From assembly GCA_029247265.1 (NCBI GenBank), contig JAQWLN010000226.1, positions 1 through 41,110 on the forward strand: 41,110 nt of DNA, in the 5' to 3' direction. The translations under genes were made by a program, and so were the position numbers. Of the stretch, positions 16,836 through 25,408 are shown piece after piece (the first letter of the stretch is position 1; every line of letters starts with the position of its first letter). This DNA is from Fuerstiella sp. (GTDB lineage Bacteria; Planctomycetota; Planctomycetia; Planctomycetales; Planctomycetaceae). The notes beneath the pieces were generated by a model. That model did not search any database, was not told where the DNA came from, and saw only the letters and a program-made list of their open reading frames with translations.

Positions 16836-18209
16836 ATGATGAATAACAACATTCGCCGCCGCGACGTTCTGGCTGCTGCTGCAATTCCGGCCGTGTGGCC
16901 GTCGGCAGCACTGGCCCTGCCAGCCAGGCGTCGGAAGGTAGCGGCGATCTTCACCGTGCTGCGTTTTCGCAGTCACGCCTTCAACATTCTGGAAAACTTT
17001 CTGGGACCGTACTACTTCAATGGTCGGCTGACGGATCCGGGCGTCGATATTGTGTCGTTCTACGCCGATCAGTTTCCGGACGACGATATGGCACGAGAAG
17101 TCTCACGACGTTTCGGAATCCCGCTGTACACTTCGATTGATAAAGCACTCTGCGTGGGCGGAAACAAGCTGGCGGTCGACGCTGTGCTGTCAATCGGAGA
17201 ACACGGTGACTATCCGTACAACGAACTGAGCCAGCACATGTACCCGCGCAAGCGATTCTTTGATGAAGCAATCGCAGTAATGCAGCGGTCAGATCGGTAT
17301 GTCCCGTTGTTTAACGACAAACATCTGTCGTATCGCTGGGACTGGTCAAAGGAAATGTACGATACGTGTCGTCAGCACAATATGCCTCTGATTGCCGGCA
17401 GTTCCGTACCGCTGGCACAGCGTCGTCCTGACATGACGATTCCCGACGGGGCTGAAATCGATGAAGCCATATCGATTCACGGTGGTGGTCTGGAATCGTA
17501 CGACTTCCATGCGTTCGAAGTGCTGCAGTCGTTTGTGGAATCACGGGCCGGTGGCGAAACCGGTATTTCTGAAATCCAACTTTTGACGGGATCAGACTTC
17601 GAACAGGCAAAGCAGTCCCGACGGTGGTCGCAGGACCTGGTCGATGCGGCCATGAATGCAGAGGAAAACATGCACGCTGTTCGCCAGGCCCGACCAACAA
17701 CCGGGGTCTTTAAGAAGCAACCCGCCCGCACCGACACGAATGAGACACCGAAACCGCGAAGACCATCCGGTGATTACGCCATCTGCATCAAATACAGCGA
17801 CGGCCTGCGAGCCACCGTGCTGAAAGTTGGCAGTGGTTCCGACCGCTGGAACTTCGCCTGCCGACTAAAAGGCGACGCGCAGCCATACGCAACCGCATTG
17901 TTCAACGGGCCATGGGGCAACCGCTGTCTGTTCAAAGCGCTGTCACACGCCATCCAGCACACATTCACAACCGGCGCCGAACCGTACCCTGCCGAACGCA
18001 CACTGCTCACCACCGGTGCCGTCGACGCGGTGGTGCAGTCATGGAACCAGAACGGCAAACCGATATCAACGCCACAGCTTGACATCAGATATCAGCCAAC
18101 CGACGTCACTGCCTTTCGCGAGTCCGGCGCAACGTGGTCGATAATTACAAAAGACGTGCCACAGTCTGCAGGGTTCGAACCGAAAGCCTTTACCAGGCCG
18201 AGAAAATAG
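16836..18209 (+). CDS. Twin-arginine-type exported protein of unknown function at operon end
   Basis: A 457-residue protein. The start at ATG 16836 follows AGGAG by five bases (ATG 16839 is equally possible). The N-terminus NNNIRRRDVLAAAAIPAVWP resembles a Tat signal, although the consensus is weak after the arginines. The mature part begins with a Rossmann-like strand (KVAAIFTVLRFRSHAF) and contains VLSIGEHGDYPYNE, YPRKRFFDEA, VPLFNDKHLSYRW, GSSVPLAQRRP and SIHGGGLESYDFHAFEVLQ. I recall this as an uncharacterised family frequent in planctomycetes and acidobacteria. Residues 295-320 are a basic, Pro-rich linker. It is the last gene of the second hydroxylase operon, so a role in the same metabolic process is inferred. 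Confidence 0.75.
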   Translation: MMNNNIRRRDVLAAAAIPAVWPSAALALPARRRKVAAIFTVLRFRSHAFNILENFLGPYYFNGRLTDPGVDIVSFYADQFPDDDMAREVSRRFGIPLYTSIDKALCVGGNKLAVDAVLSIGEHGDYPYNELSQHMYPRKRFFDEAIAVMQRSDRYVPLFNDKHLSYRWDWSKEMYDTCRQHNMPLIAGSSVPLAQRRPDMTIPDGAEIDEAISIHGGGLESYDFHAFEVLQSFVESRAGGETGISEIQLLTGSDFEQAKQSRRWSQDLVDAAMNAEENMHAVRQARPTTGVFKKQPARTDTNETPKPRRPSGDYAICIKYSDGLRATVLKVGSGSDRWNFACRLKGDAQPYATALFNGPWGNRCLFKALSHAIQHTFTTGAEPYPAERTLLTTGAVDAVVQSWNQNGKPISTPQLDIRYQPTDVTAFRESGATWSIITKDVPQSAGFEPKAFTRPRK

Positions 18210-18230
18210 GCGAACCGCTCAAACGCGACT

Positions 18231-18419
18231 CTATTCGGTTGCAAACAGCTGTCTGTCGACTTGCTCCAGCATCTCTTTGAGTTGTTCCATTGAGGCTTCG
18301 GTGGAGCGAGAGCCAACGTCGGCTATTTCGTCAGTGCGCATGAACTCTGTAATGTCAAATTCCGTGACGTCGGGCTCGATTACAAAATCCGTAGGCTGAA
18401 CTTCAACACCGTGGTATTT
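18231..18419 (-). pseudogene. 3' remnant of a patatin-like phospholipase gene, 5' part missing
   Basis: On the minus strand a 62-codon frame without an initiator runs from an upstream TAA at 18420-18422 to the TAG at 18231-18233. The translation is strongly protein-like. DFVIEPDVTEFDITEF, MRTDEIADVG and MEQLKEMLEQVDRQLF fit the C-terminal end of bacterial patatin-like phospholipases (a D-hydrophobic-x-P-D-V segment followed by a helix starting with a DE-hydrophobic pair and a Gly). The only internal ATG would give 37 residues. No catalytic GxSxG or DG motif is present. It abuts a DUF389 gene that lacks its own 5' part, suggesting one deletion cut both. The family assignment is tentative. Confidence 0.45.
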
Positions 18420-18445
18420 TTAAATGTGTCGATGTTCACCAGTTG

Positions 18446-19555
18446 ATGCTGGTGGGGCGGGACCGCGCGAAAGACATCTGGCCGCTGCGAAAATCGCTGC
18501 AGAACACGACCGCGATTGTCGTGAAGCGGGCTCCTCCCTTAAGTCTGCGATCATGGCCCGAGTGGTTTCCTGAAATCAACCCTCGCGATCATGCGGATCT
18601 AATTCAGGACCTTCGAGCTGGATCACGCTGGGCCAGTGACTTTGTCGGTATGCTGGCCCTGGCATCGGCCATCGCAACATTGGGGCTCATGCAGAATTCA
18701 CCGGCGGTTGTCATCGGCTCGATGTTGCTGGCACCGCTGATGACACCCATGATTGGCACTGGACTCGCGCTGGCGCAGGCCAACATGTCCGGGGCAAAAT
18801 ACTGCGCAAAATCCATCGCGTACGGCTTCCTGCTCACGCTGGCCGTCAGCTTTCTGCTGGGCATGATCACGCCATCGCGCGAAACGCTGTCACCGGAAGT
18901 GTTGTCTCGGGGCGCACCGAACGTGCTGGATCTGCTGATCGCGCTGTTCGCGGCAATGGCAGCGACGTTTGCACTGGCCCGGCCGAATATTGCGGGGGCC
19001 GTTGCGGGCGTTGCTATTGCGACAGCGCTGGTGCCACCTGTCTGTGCGGTGGGGTTATCGCTGTCGAATGGCTCCTTCGGCAATGCTGTGGGAGCGATGC
19101 TGTTGTTTGTGACCAACCTGATCGCGATCATAGTCGCATCAAGTTTTACCTTCTCGCTGCTGGGCATTTCGACGAGTCGTTCATTGCCGCGACATCGGTA
19201 CACCGCGCAGTGGGGACGCTGGGGACTGGTGGCTCTCCTTGTTGTCCTGGCCGGGCCACTAAGTCTTGAGTTGCTTTGGCAGCAGGATGAAGGGCGGGCC
19301 CAGACGGCCGTATATCCTGTGACGCGGGACCTGTCTCGCGCACTGCACAAACGAGTCACGCGAACTCCGGGTGTCGACATCTCGTTTCTTGGCCGGTCAA
19401 GTGTCGATGCGGCGGTCGTCATCCATATTGCGGCGGACCACGAACTTCCTCTTTCGTATGCTGATGAATTGCGCAAGATCGCCAAGGATCACATGGGGGA
19501 CGAAGGACTGACAGTCAAGGTGGTCGCGCTTCGCGGTCTCTGGCGGAGCGACTAG
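18446..19555 (+). pseudogene. DUF389 membrane protein, probably 5'-truncated
   Basis: The remaining 369 residues contain the complete DUF389 membrane domain: six or so hydrophobic segments from about residue 70 to 280, including SPAVVIGSMLLAPLMTPMIG, and a small soluble C-terminal domain (about 290-369, VDISFLGRSSVDAAVVIHI). The visible N-terminus, LVGRDRAKDIWPLRKSLQNT then AIVVKRAPPL, reads as the end of a universal-stress-like N-terminal domain that family members normally carry in full (expected length near 500). There is no Shine-Dalgarno before the ATG at 18446 or TTG 18443, and the frame continues only 16 codons further upstream to a stop at 18392. I infer loss of the 5' end. It might still be expressed as a short form. 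Confidence 0.65.
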
Positions 19556-19749
19556 GATGAAGGACATTCGTCGGAAGAGTAGCGTCTGAAGTCGAAAATG
19601 CTCGACGCGTCCTGCTCACAGAAAGAAGCGCGCGAACTTGTGAACAGTTCGTGCTGCAGCGGGGGATATTCTGACAGGATGTGCCGAAAGTCACGGTGGG
19701 CATTTGCGGCGACGAGTAGCAAAAGCCGTCTGCCGTAATGTTTTGTGCA

Positions 19750-19782
19750 CCCTGATATCGGGCCGGCAGTCCAATATCAGGG
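19750..19782 (+). repeat. 9-bp perfect inverted repeat in the amtB leader
   Basis: ccctgatat at 19750-19758 pairs perfectly with atatcaggg at 19774-19782 around a 15-base GC-rich loop. It could be an RNA stem or a binding site for a dimeric regulator. It is the only strong dyad in this gap apart from the terminator-like hairpin. Confidence 0.6.
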
Positions 19783-19918
19783 CGTTGCCGGAGGTGCGCC
19801 GCGTGCAGCCCTGCTGCTGCCTTGTGTCAAAAAATCGTGACCTGCCACGGCCCGATCGCTTGATCAGCGAGGGGGTATCGGATATTCGTGGTAGTTCGGC
19901 AGGAACAACAGGCGAGAG

Positions 19919-19951
19919 CGCCCCGTCACAGCAGTCGGGGCGTCTGTTTTT
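19919..19951 (+). terminator. Terminator-like hairpin upstream of amtB
   Basis: Stem cgccccg (19919-19925) and cggggcg (19936-19942) with a 10-base loop, followed by tctgttttt. Its position 365 bases after the DUF389 stop and about 95 bases before amtB allows two readings: end of the upstream transcript, or an attenuator controlling amtB. Confidence 0.65.
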
Positions 19952-20046
19952 CAAGCGGCACGAGAAGCCAATATTCTGGAGTCTCTGGGTGCAATTCAGC
20001 TCCGCAAAGAAATTCGCAGAGCAGTACTAGAAGGCGAGATTGACAC

Positions 20047-21519
20047 ATGAAAAAGAAATTCAGCTTCGTATTTTTGTTAGCGGTGGCACTGGTCAGTTTT
20101 CAACTGACCGTATCAGCCCAGGATGCGCCAGATGCGTCGCAGGGCGATTCCCCAGCTGCGGCGCAGTCTGAAGATGCCGAAGACGAGACTGATGAATCGT
20201 CGGAGGGCGATGAGTTTGAAGAAGGCGATGGCGGTTTTTCTGAGGTCGCGCCGACGTCGGAACCAGACTATGAAAAAGGTGACGTCGCGTGGATGTTGGT
20301 GTCGATCGCCCTGGTCCTGATGATGACATGTCCAGGACTGGCGCTGTTCTACGGCGGACTTGTTCGCAAGAAGAACATTCTAAGTGTGATGATGCAGTGC
20401 GTCTTTCTGATGGGTTTGATGTCTGTTGTGTGGGCCGTAGTCGGCTACAGCCTGGCCTTTGGAGGCACAAGTCCGTACTTCGGAAACTTCGACCATCTGA
20501 TGCTGAAAGGTGTGATCCCGGCCAACGGGGTCGGAACTGCCGAATCTCTCGCAAGCACCCAGATCTTCGTTGCCTTCCAGGCGATGTTCTTCATCATTAC
20601 GCCCGCATTGATCTGTGGTGCATTTGCTGAACGCATGAAGTTCAGCAGCATGGCGGTCTTCAGCGTACTCTGGGGACTGTTGATCTACTGCCCAATCGCA
20701 CACTGGGTGTGGGCTGATACCGGCTGGCTGTGTGAATGGAACGACGATGCAAAATACCAGGCCATCGACTTTGCCGGTGGCCTGGTGGTCCACATCAGTT
20801 CAGGTGTCTCGGCACTGATCTGTGCAATCGTGCTCGGTACGCGAAGAGGATTTCCAACGCAGCCCATGCCCCCGCATAATCTGACATATACGTGTATCGG
20901 TACCGGGTTGCTGTGGGTTGGCTGGTTCGGATTCAACGGCGGTAGTGAACTCGGCGCGGACGGTCGAGCCGTCAACGCCGTCTTCGCAACACACCTTGCG
21001 GCGTCAGCCGGAGTACTCGGGTGGTCGCTCATGGAATGGCTGAAACAGGGCAAGGCCAGCATTCTGGGAGCCTGTTCAGGTGCAGTCGCCGGGCTTGTCT
21101 GTATCACGCCGGCAAGCGGCTCTGTAACGCCGGTAAGCGGCATCATCATGGGCTTCATCGCCGGTGCATTTTGTTACCTCTGCTGTACAAAGATGAAGAA
21201 TACTTTTGGCTACGATGACTCGCTTGATGCCTTTGGTGTGCACGGCATGGGCGGAACGCTGGGGGCATTGCTCACAGGAGTGTTTGCAACTCAACTTGTT
21301 ACCGGGGGTACGGAGCCTGCTGGCTTCTTCGACGGAAACAAAGGGCAGGTTATGGTCCAGCTGGTCAGCGTCGCGGCGGCGGTTGGTTTCAGCGCTGTCG
21401 GCACATTCATTCTACTGAAGATTCTTGATCCGATCATGGGCCTGAGGGTCAGCGAGGAAGAGGAAGTTCAGGGACTGGATATCAGTCAGCACGGTGAAGA
21501 AGGCTACATCTTCCAGTAA
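20047..21519 (+). CDS. amtB: Ammonium transporter with signal peptide and acidic N-terminal extension
   Basis: A 490-residue Amt/MEP/Rh transporter for ammonium uptake across the cytoplasmic membrane. It starts with a cleavable signal (MKKKFSFVFLLAVALVSF to about residue 24), followed by an unusual Asp/Glu/Ser-rich stretch (25-72) that should lie outside, then eleven expected membrane helices. Family hallmarks are CPGLALFYGGLVRKKN, GAFAERMKF, DFAGGLVVHISSG and GVHGMGGTLGALLTG. The twin pore histidines are His249 and His399. The start follows AAGGCGAG closely. It is co-oriented with glnB 136 bases downstream, the standard pairing in which PII blocks AmtB when nitrogen is plentiful. The acidic extension is longer than in the E. 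coli protein and may suit a marine or planctomycete envelope. Confidence 0.96.
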   Translation: MKKKFSFVFLLAVALVSFQLTVSAQDAPDASQGDSPAAAQSEDAEDETDESSEGDEFEEGDGGFSEVAPTSEPDYEKGDVAWMLVSIALVLMMTCPGLALFYGGLVRKKNILSVMMQCVFLMGLMSVVWAVVGYSLAFGGTSPYFGNFDHLMLKGVIPANGVGTAESLASTQIFVAFQAMFFIITPALICGAFAERMKFSSMAVFSVLWGLLIYCPIAHWVWADTGWLCEWNDDAKYQAIDFAGGLVVHISSGVSALICAIVLGTRRGFPTQPMPPHNLTYTCIGTGLLWVGWFGFNGGSELGADGRAVNAVFATHLAASAGVLGWSLMEWLKQGKASILGACSGAVAGLVCITPASGSVTPVSGIIMGFIAGAFCYLCCTKMKNTFGYDDSLDAFGVHGMGGTLGALLTGVFATQLVTGGTEPAGFFDGNKGQVMVQLVSVAAAVGFSAVGTFILLKILDPIMGLRVSEEEEVQGLDISQHGEEGYIFQ

Positions 21520-21547
21520 GAGCGTGCGAGATCGTCGGCACTGGTGG

Positions 21548-21580
21548 CAGATATCACGGAGTGATGCTCTGTGATATCTG
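21548..21580 (+). repeat. Perfect 10-bp hairpin between amtB and glnB
   Basis: cagatatcac (21548-21557) pairs with gtgatatctg (21571-21580). The 13-base loop can pair further (ggag with ctct). There is no T-run, so it is not a typical terminator; it may be an mRNA processing or stability element that sets different levels of amtB and glnB. Confidence 0.7.
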
Positions 21581-21637
21581 TTATTGGCGGTTCGACTCCG
21601 TTCATGTGCCAATTCTTTCAATGGATCATCAACCTAA

Positions 21638-21994
<357 letters not shown>

Positions 21995-22025
21995 ACCTGT
22001 TCGTCGTAGTGGCTCGAACACCAAG

Positions 22026-22059
22026 ACGTCGTGAGAAATTCTTCTCACGACGTTTTTTT
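22026..22059 (+). terminator. Rho-independent terminator after glnB
   Basis: A perfect 12-bp stem, acgtcgtgagaa (22026-22037) with ttctcacgacgt (22042-22053), a 4-base loop and seven consecutive T (22053-22059). It lies 31 bases after the glnB stop. Confidence 0.95.
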
Positions 22060-22158
22060 GTGAACGGTTGCTTTCCTGATCCATCGAATGTGTAGACAAT
22101 GGTGGGTTAATGTTAGTCAATTGTTCGTCGTGTTTGCCGTTTGTTCCCGAGGTGCGTC

Positions 22159-22536
22159 GTGCCGGAAAAACTGATCGTTGTGATCGAAGATGATCGCGAA
22201 ATTTCCAATACTGTCCAAACCGTGTTGAAAGCATCCGGTTATCAGGTACTCGCTGCGACCAACGGCCAAGATGGACGCAAACTGATAACGTCCCGAAATC
22301 CGGACCTGGTGCTGACGGACATGATGATGCCGCGAATGGGCGGGTTTCCGGTTCTGGAATTCCTTGGCGAAATGGAAAAACCTCCCAAGGTGATCATGAT
22401 GACCGCCAACGAAGGCAGTCGCCACAAAGCCTATGCCGAAATGCTGGGCGTGGTGGATTACCTGCGGAAACCGTTCGCCATGGAAGTCCTGCTGGATGCC
22501 GTCGACCGTGCATTAAGCGACGAACCGGCAGAATAG
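22159..22536 (+). CDS. Receiver-only response regulator
   Basis: A 125-residue CheY-like receiver domain without an output domain. From the GTG at 22159 the acidic pocket is Glu10-Asp11-Asp12, the phosphoacceptor is Asp54 (LVLTDMMMP), followed by Thr82 (MMTAN) and Lys104 (YLRKPF), so it should be phosphorylatable. AGGTG a few bases ahead supports the GTG start; a TTG at 22141 would add six residues. It lies 99 bases beyond the glnB terminator and is a separate unit. No kinase gene is nearby, so its partner is unknown. Confidence 0.9.
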   Translation: MPEKLIVVIEDDREISNTVQTVLKASGYQVLAATNGQDGRKLITSRNPDLVLTDMMMPRMGGFPVLEFLGEMEKPPKVIMMTANEGSRHKAYAEMLGVVDYLRKPFAMEVLLDAVDRALSDEPAE

Positions 22537-22615
22537 AGCAGATTAATTCCGTATTCACCTGAACTGTCCTGGCTCGTGGGCAGGCCGTTGCGTGCATTGC
22601 TCCAATGTGCTTAAA

Positions 22616-22680
22616 CAGAAGGCCGCGAAGAGCGTAAAGTAATCGAATGATGGTTTCTTTGCGTTCTTCGCGACCTTCTG
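22616..22680. repeat. 24-base inverted repeat forming a long hairpin
   Basis: Left arm 22616-22639 (cagaaggccgcgaagagcg...) and right arm 22657-22680 are reverse complements except at three positions, all compatible with G-U pairing on one strand or the other. The loop is 17 bases. The sequence type (gcgaagaacgcaaag) resembles dispersed intergenic palindromes found in many environmental bacterial genomes. It occupies most of the gap between the response regulator and the hydrolase operon. Confidence 0.8.
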
Positions 22681-22835
22681 CTCATGAACGGTTCGTCGCT
22701 CACGAGGACGGTCCACTAAGTACGGAAAAATAGCAGACAGGCCCGGTCTCCCCCCGAGAAACGGCGTGCGCTTCACAATCGCGCAGGTGTTCTTCAGAAT
22801 GTTGCGGCAGCAACATTTCTTTGCGGGGCACTTTC

Positions 22836-24014
22836 ATGAGCACGTTCGTCAGTCAATTGGTCGGTACACTCATTCTTCTGACCGTCATATTGTCGCACGC
22901 CGGCGCACAGAACGACGACGGAAAGACCGGTGCACCACAGGCATCGGAAAGCTGGGATGCCATCCGGACGCACTTCGATCCGCCCGCAGCTTTTGCCAAC
23001 GACTTTGGTCCGTATCGTTCTCCGCTGCTGTTTAATGACGGTTCGAACGTCCAGTCGCCAGCCGACTGGAAGCGTCGCCGCATCGAATTGCATGATCAAT
23101 GGACCAGGTTACTGGGACAGTGGCCACCTCTGATCACTGAACCGCAGGTTGAAGTGTTGGAAACGGAACGCCGGGAAAAATTTGTTCAGCAGAAAATTCG
23201 ATTCCTCTGGACGCCCCATGAATCGACAACCGCTTACCTGCTTGTTCCGGACGGCGCAGGCAAACGACCGGCGGTCCTGAGTGTTTTCTACGAACCGGAA
23301 ACCGCGATTGGCTTCAACAATCCTCATCGCGACTTCGCCCTGCAACTGGCGAAACGTGGCTTTGTGACGCTTTCCATCGGGACCACAGAAGCATCAGAAG
23401 CGAAAACTTACGCATTGTATTACCCGGACATCGACAAGGCGACAGTGCAGCCATTGTCGATGCTCGGCTACGCGGCGGCCAATGCATGGCATGTGCTGGC
23501 CAGTCGTCCGGAAGTGGATGCGCAGCGGATTGGCATTGTCGGGCATTCGTTCGGCGGTAAGTGGGCGATGTTTGGCGGCTGCCTGTTTGATCGGTTTGCG
23601 GCAGTGGCCGTGTCAGACCCGGGAATCATGTTTGACGTGCATCCCAGCGTGAATTATTGGGAACCGTGGTATCTCGGCTGGCATCCGCGCCCGTGGCGTA
23701 AGCGAGGCGTCGTTACGAAAACAAATTCGGGCCGCGGTCTGTATCCTAGACTGCTGGAACAGAAGCGAGATCTGCATGAACTGCACGCCCTGATGGCTCC
23801 TCGTCCATTTCTGGTGTCAGGTGGCGCGGTGGACCCGCCGTCGAGATGGCGTGCGTTGAATCATCTGGTAAAGATTAACGCACAGCTAGGTTATCGACAG
23901 AGGGTCGGTATGACGAACCGCCCCGACCATTCTCCAAACGAACAATCGAACGCAGTCATCTACGGCTTCTTTGATCATTTCCTGCGAGCCGGTGACAAAG
24001 GGAGAAACGAATGA
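22836..24014 (+). CDS. Exported alpha/beta hydrolase (dienelactone hydrolase/esterase-like)
   Basis: A 392-residue exported hydrolase. Residues 1-28 form a signal peptide (FVSQLVGTLILLTVILSHAGA). The alpha/beta fold is shown by RPAVLSVFYEPE, RGFVTLSIG and the nucleophile elbow GIVGHSFGGKWAM with Ser238; acid and His would be in FLVSGGAVDPPSRW and the late RPDHSPNE. Similar domains occur in acetylxylan and glucuronoyl esterases and in unassigned planctomycete hydrolases. The start ATG 22836 has a GGGGC upstream; TTG 22821 is an alternative. It is the first gene of four that overlap by ATGA junctions (22836-26957), so the products are made together. The substrate is not readable. Confidence 0.82.
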   Translation: MSTFVSQLVGTLILLTVILSHAGAQNDDGKTGAPQASESWDAIRTHFDPPAAFANDFGPYRSPLLFNDGSNVQSPADWKRRRIELHDQWTRLLGQWPPLITEPQVEVLETERREKFVQQKIRFLWTPHESTTAYLLVPDGAGKRPAVLSVFYEPETAIGFNNPHRDFALQLAKRGFVTLSIGTTEASEAKTYALYYPDIDKATVQPLSMLGYAAANAWHVLASRPEVDAQRIGIVGHSFGGKWAMFGGCLFDRFAAVAVSDPGIMFDVHPSVNYWEPWYLGWHPRPWRKRGVVTKTNSGRGLYPRLLEQKRDLHELHALMAPRPFLVSGGAVDPPSRWRALNHLVKINAQLGYRQRVGMTNRPDHSPNEQSNAVIYGFFDHFLRAGDKGRNE

Positions 24015-25408
24015 AGCGTCTGTTTTTACCTTGCACCTGCAGTCTTCTGATGTGCCTGTGGCTTATCGCCTGTTCGCCGTGCGCCACGGCTGGCTGGCAA
24101 GCCGGTGTTGCTCGGGCCGTCATCACGCCGGAAACTTCTGTCTGGCTGGCGGGATACGGTTCAAGACGGGCTCCGGAAGGAAAGCTGCACGATCTGTGGA
24201 TGAAGGCACTTGCGCTGCAGGATGATGATGGCAATCGAGTCGTCCTGATCACGAGTGATTTTCAGGGTGTGCCCAAAATTATGAGCGACCCGGTGTTTTC
24301 TCAGGTCGAACAGAAGTATGGACTAAAACGCGACCAGATCATGTTTACGTTTTCTCACAATCACTGCGGGCCTCGGCTGGGCGACGATCTTGTCGATTAC
24401 TACCCGGTCGATGCGGATCAGGTCAGGCTGGTCGACGAATACACGGAAAAAATGGTTTCCCGAACCGTGACACTGGTCGGCGATGCCCTGGCCGCTCTGG
24501 CGCCCGCATCGCTGGAACACGGTAGCGGCTACACCACGTTCGCAGTGAACCGACGTAACAATCGCGAGGCGGACGTGCCTGCAATTCTGGCTCGCGGTGA
24601 ACCGTTGGTCGGCCCCGTCGACCATTCTGTGCCCGTGCTGAAGGTGATTAGGCCCGGCGGCAAACTGGAAGTGATTGTCTTCGGATATGCCTGTCACCCA
24701 ACGACACTCAGCTTTACCAAATGGTGCGGCGACTTTCCCGGATTCGCTCAACTGGAAATCGAGCACAATCACGCAGGAACGACGGCAATGTTTGTGAACA
24801 CATGCGGCGGAGACCAGAATCCGTTGCCGCGGCGTACAGTTGAACTCTGCGAAAACTACGGGCACATGCTCGCGACGGCCGTAGAAGATGCTCTGCAGCA
24901 GCCATTCGCCGCAGTGTCGCCAGGTATTCGATCAGCCTTCGAATACATTGACCTTCCTTACCTGGAAGTCGCCAGTCGCGAGAAACTGGAACAAGAAGCA
25001 AAAAGCACGAACGCACTGCGGAAACGCTGGGCACAACGGATGCTCCGCAAGCTCGATGCCGGAGAAACCTTTCCCACCGCCTACAGCTACCCGGTCCATG
25101 CATGGCGACTGGGCGACCAGATGACCGTTATCGGCATGGGCGCCGAAACGGTTGTTGACTACGCGCTGCGTTTTAAAGAGGACTTCGGTAAGGGAACATG
25201 GGTGTGCGGTTATGCGGACGACATGATCTCCTACATTCCTTCCCACCGTGTCTGGAAAGAAGGCGGATATGAAGGTGGATCCAATCTCTACGAATACGGT
25301 CGCCCGGCCTATCGCTGGGCCGAAGGCATCGAAGACCGCATTGCCACTTCCGTGCATAAACTGGTGAAACGCGTTGGCGGACAGACACAGAAAGCCCCCC
25401 CGCCATGA
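24011..25408 (+). CDS. Neutral/alkaline ceramidase-like exported hydrolase
   Basis: A 465-residue protein with a signal peptide (MKRLFLPCTCSLLMCLWLI... to about residue 27) and the N-terminal domain of the neutral/alkaline non-lysosomal ceramidase family, metal-dependent amidases related to alkaline phosphatase-type zinc sites. Markers are AGVARAVITPETSVWLAGYG, MFTFSHNHCGPRLG (His metal ligands), FGYACHPTTL and NTCGGDQNPLP. Family members in planctomycetes are numerous and mostly lack the ceramidase C-terminal domain, as here, so true ceramidase activity is uncertain. The ATG overlaps the preceding stop (ATGA at 24011) and its own stop overlaps the next start. Confidence 0.85.
   Translation: MKRLFLPCTCSLLMCLWLIACSPCATAGWQAGVARAVITPETSVWLAGYGSRRAPEGKLHDLWMKALALQDDDGNRVVLITSDFQGVPKIMSDPVFSQVEQKYGLKRDQIMFTFSHNHCGPRLGDDLVDYYPVDADQVRLVDEYTEKMVSRTVTLVGDALAALAPASLEHGSGYTTFAVNRRNNREADVPAILARGEPLVGPVDHSVPVLKVIRPGGKLEVIVFGYACHPTTLSFTKWCGDFPGFAQLEIEHNHAGTTAMFVNTCGGDQNPLPRRTVELCENYGHMLATAVEDALQQPFAAVSPGIRSAFEYIDLPYLEVASREKLEQEAKSTNALRKRWAQRMLRKLDAGETFPTAYSYPVHAWRLGDQMTVIGMGAETVVDYALRFKEDFGKGTWVCGYADDMISYIPSHRVWKEGGYEGGSNLYEYGRPAYRWAEGIEDRIATSVHKLVKRVGGQTQKAPPP

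Larger units (their letters stand above)
19556..20046 (+). other. Long leader region of amtB with possible RNA structure
   Basis: Nearly 500 bases without a convincing gene precede amtB. Two structured elements stand out, described separately: a 9-bp inverted repeat (19750-19782) and a terminator-like hairpin (19919-19951), leaving about 95 bases to the amtB start. The order fold, then intrinsic terminator, then gene is what a transcription-attenuation leader looks like. No known riboswitch consensus was recognised, and open frames here (for example 19704-20030) have no supported start. Confidence 0.5.

Noticed and set aside
19704..20030. 108-codon plus-strand frame in the amtB leader
   Set aside because: It spans the terminator-like hairpin, has no ribosome site and an unusual Cys/Arg-rich translation.
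19940..20046. Sigma-54 type promoter before amtB
   Set aside because: GG and GC pairs occur but with spacing of 8 or 11 instead of 10 bases, so the consensus is not met.
21537..21611. Possible tRNA (T-arm-like ggttcgactcc and ggcac/gtgcc ends, 74 bases)
   Set aside because: The acceptor stem has two mismatches and the middle is taken by one long perfect hairpin incompatible with D and anticodon arms.
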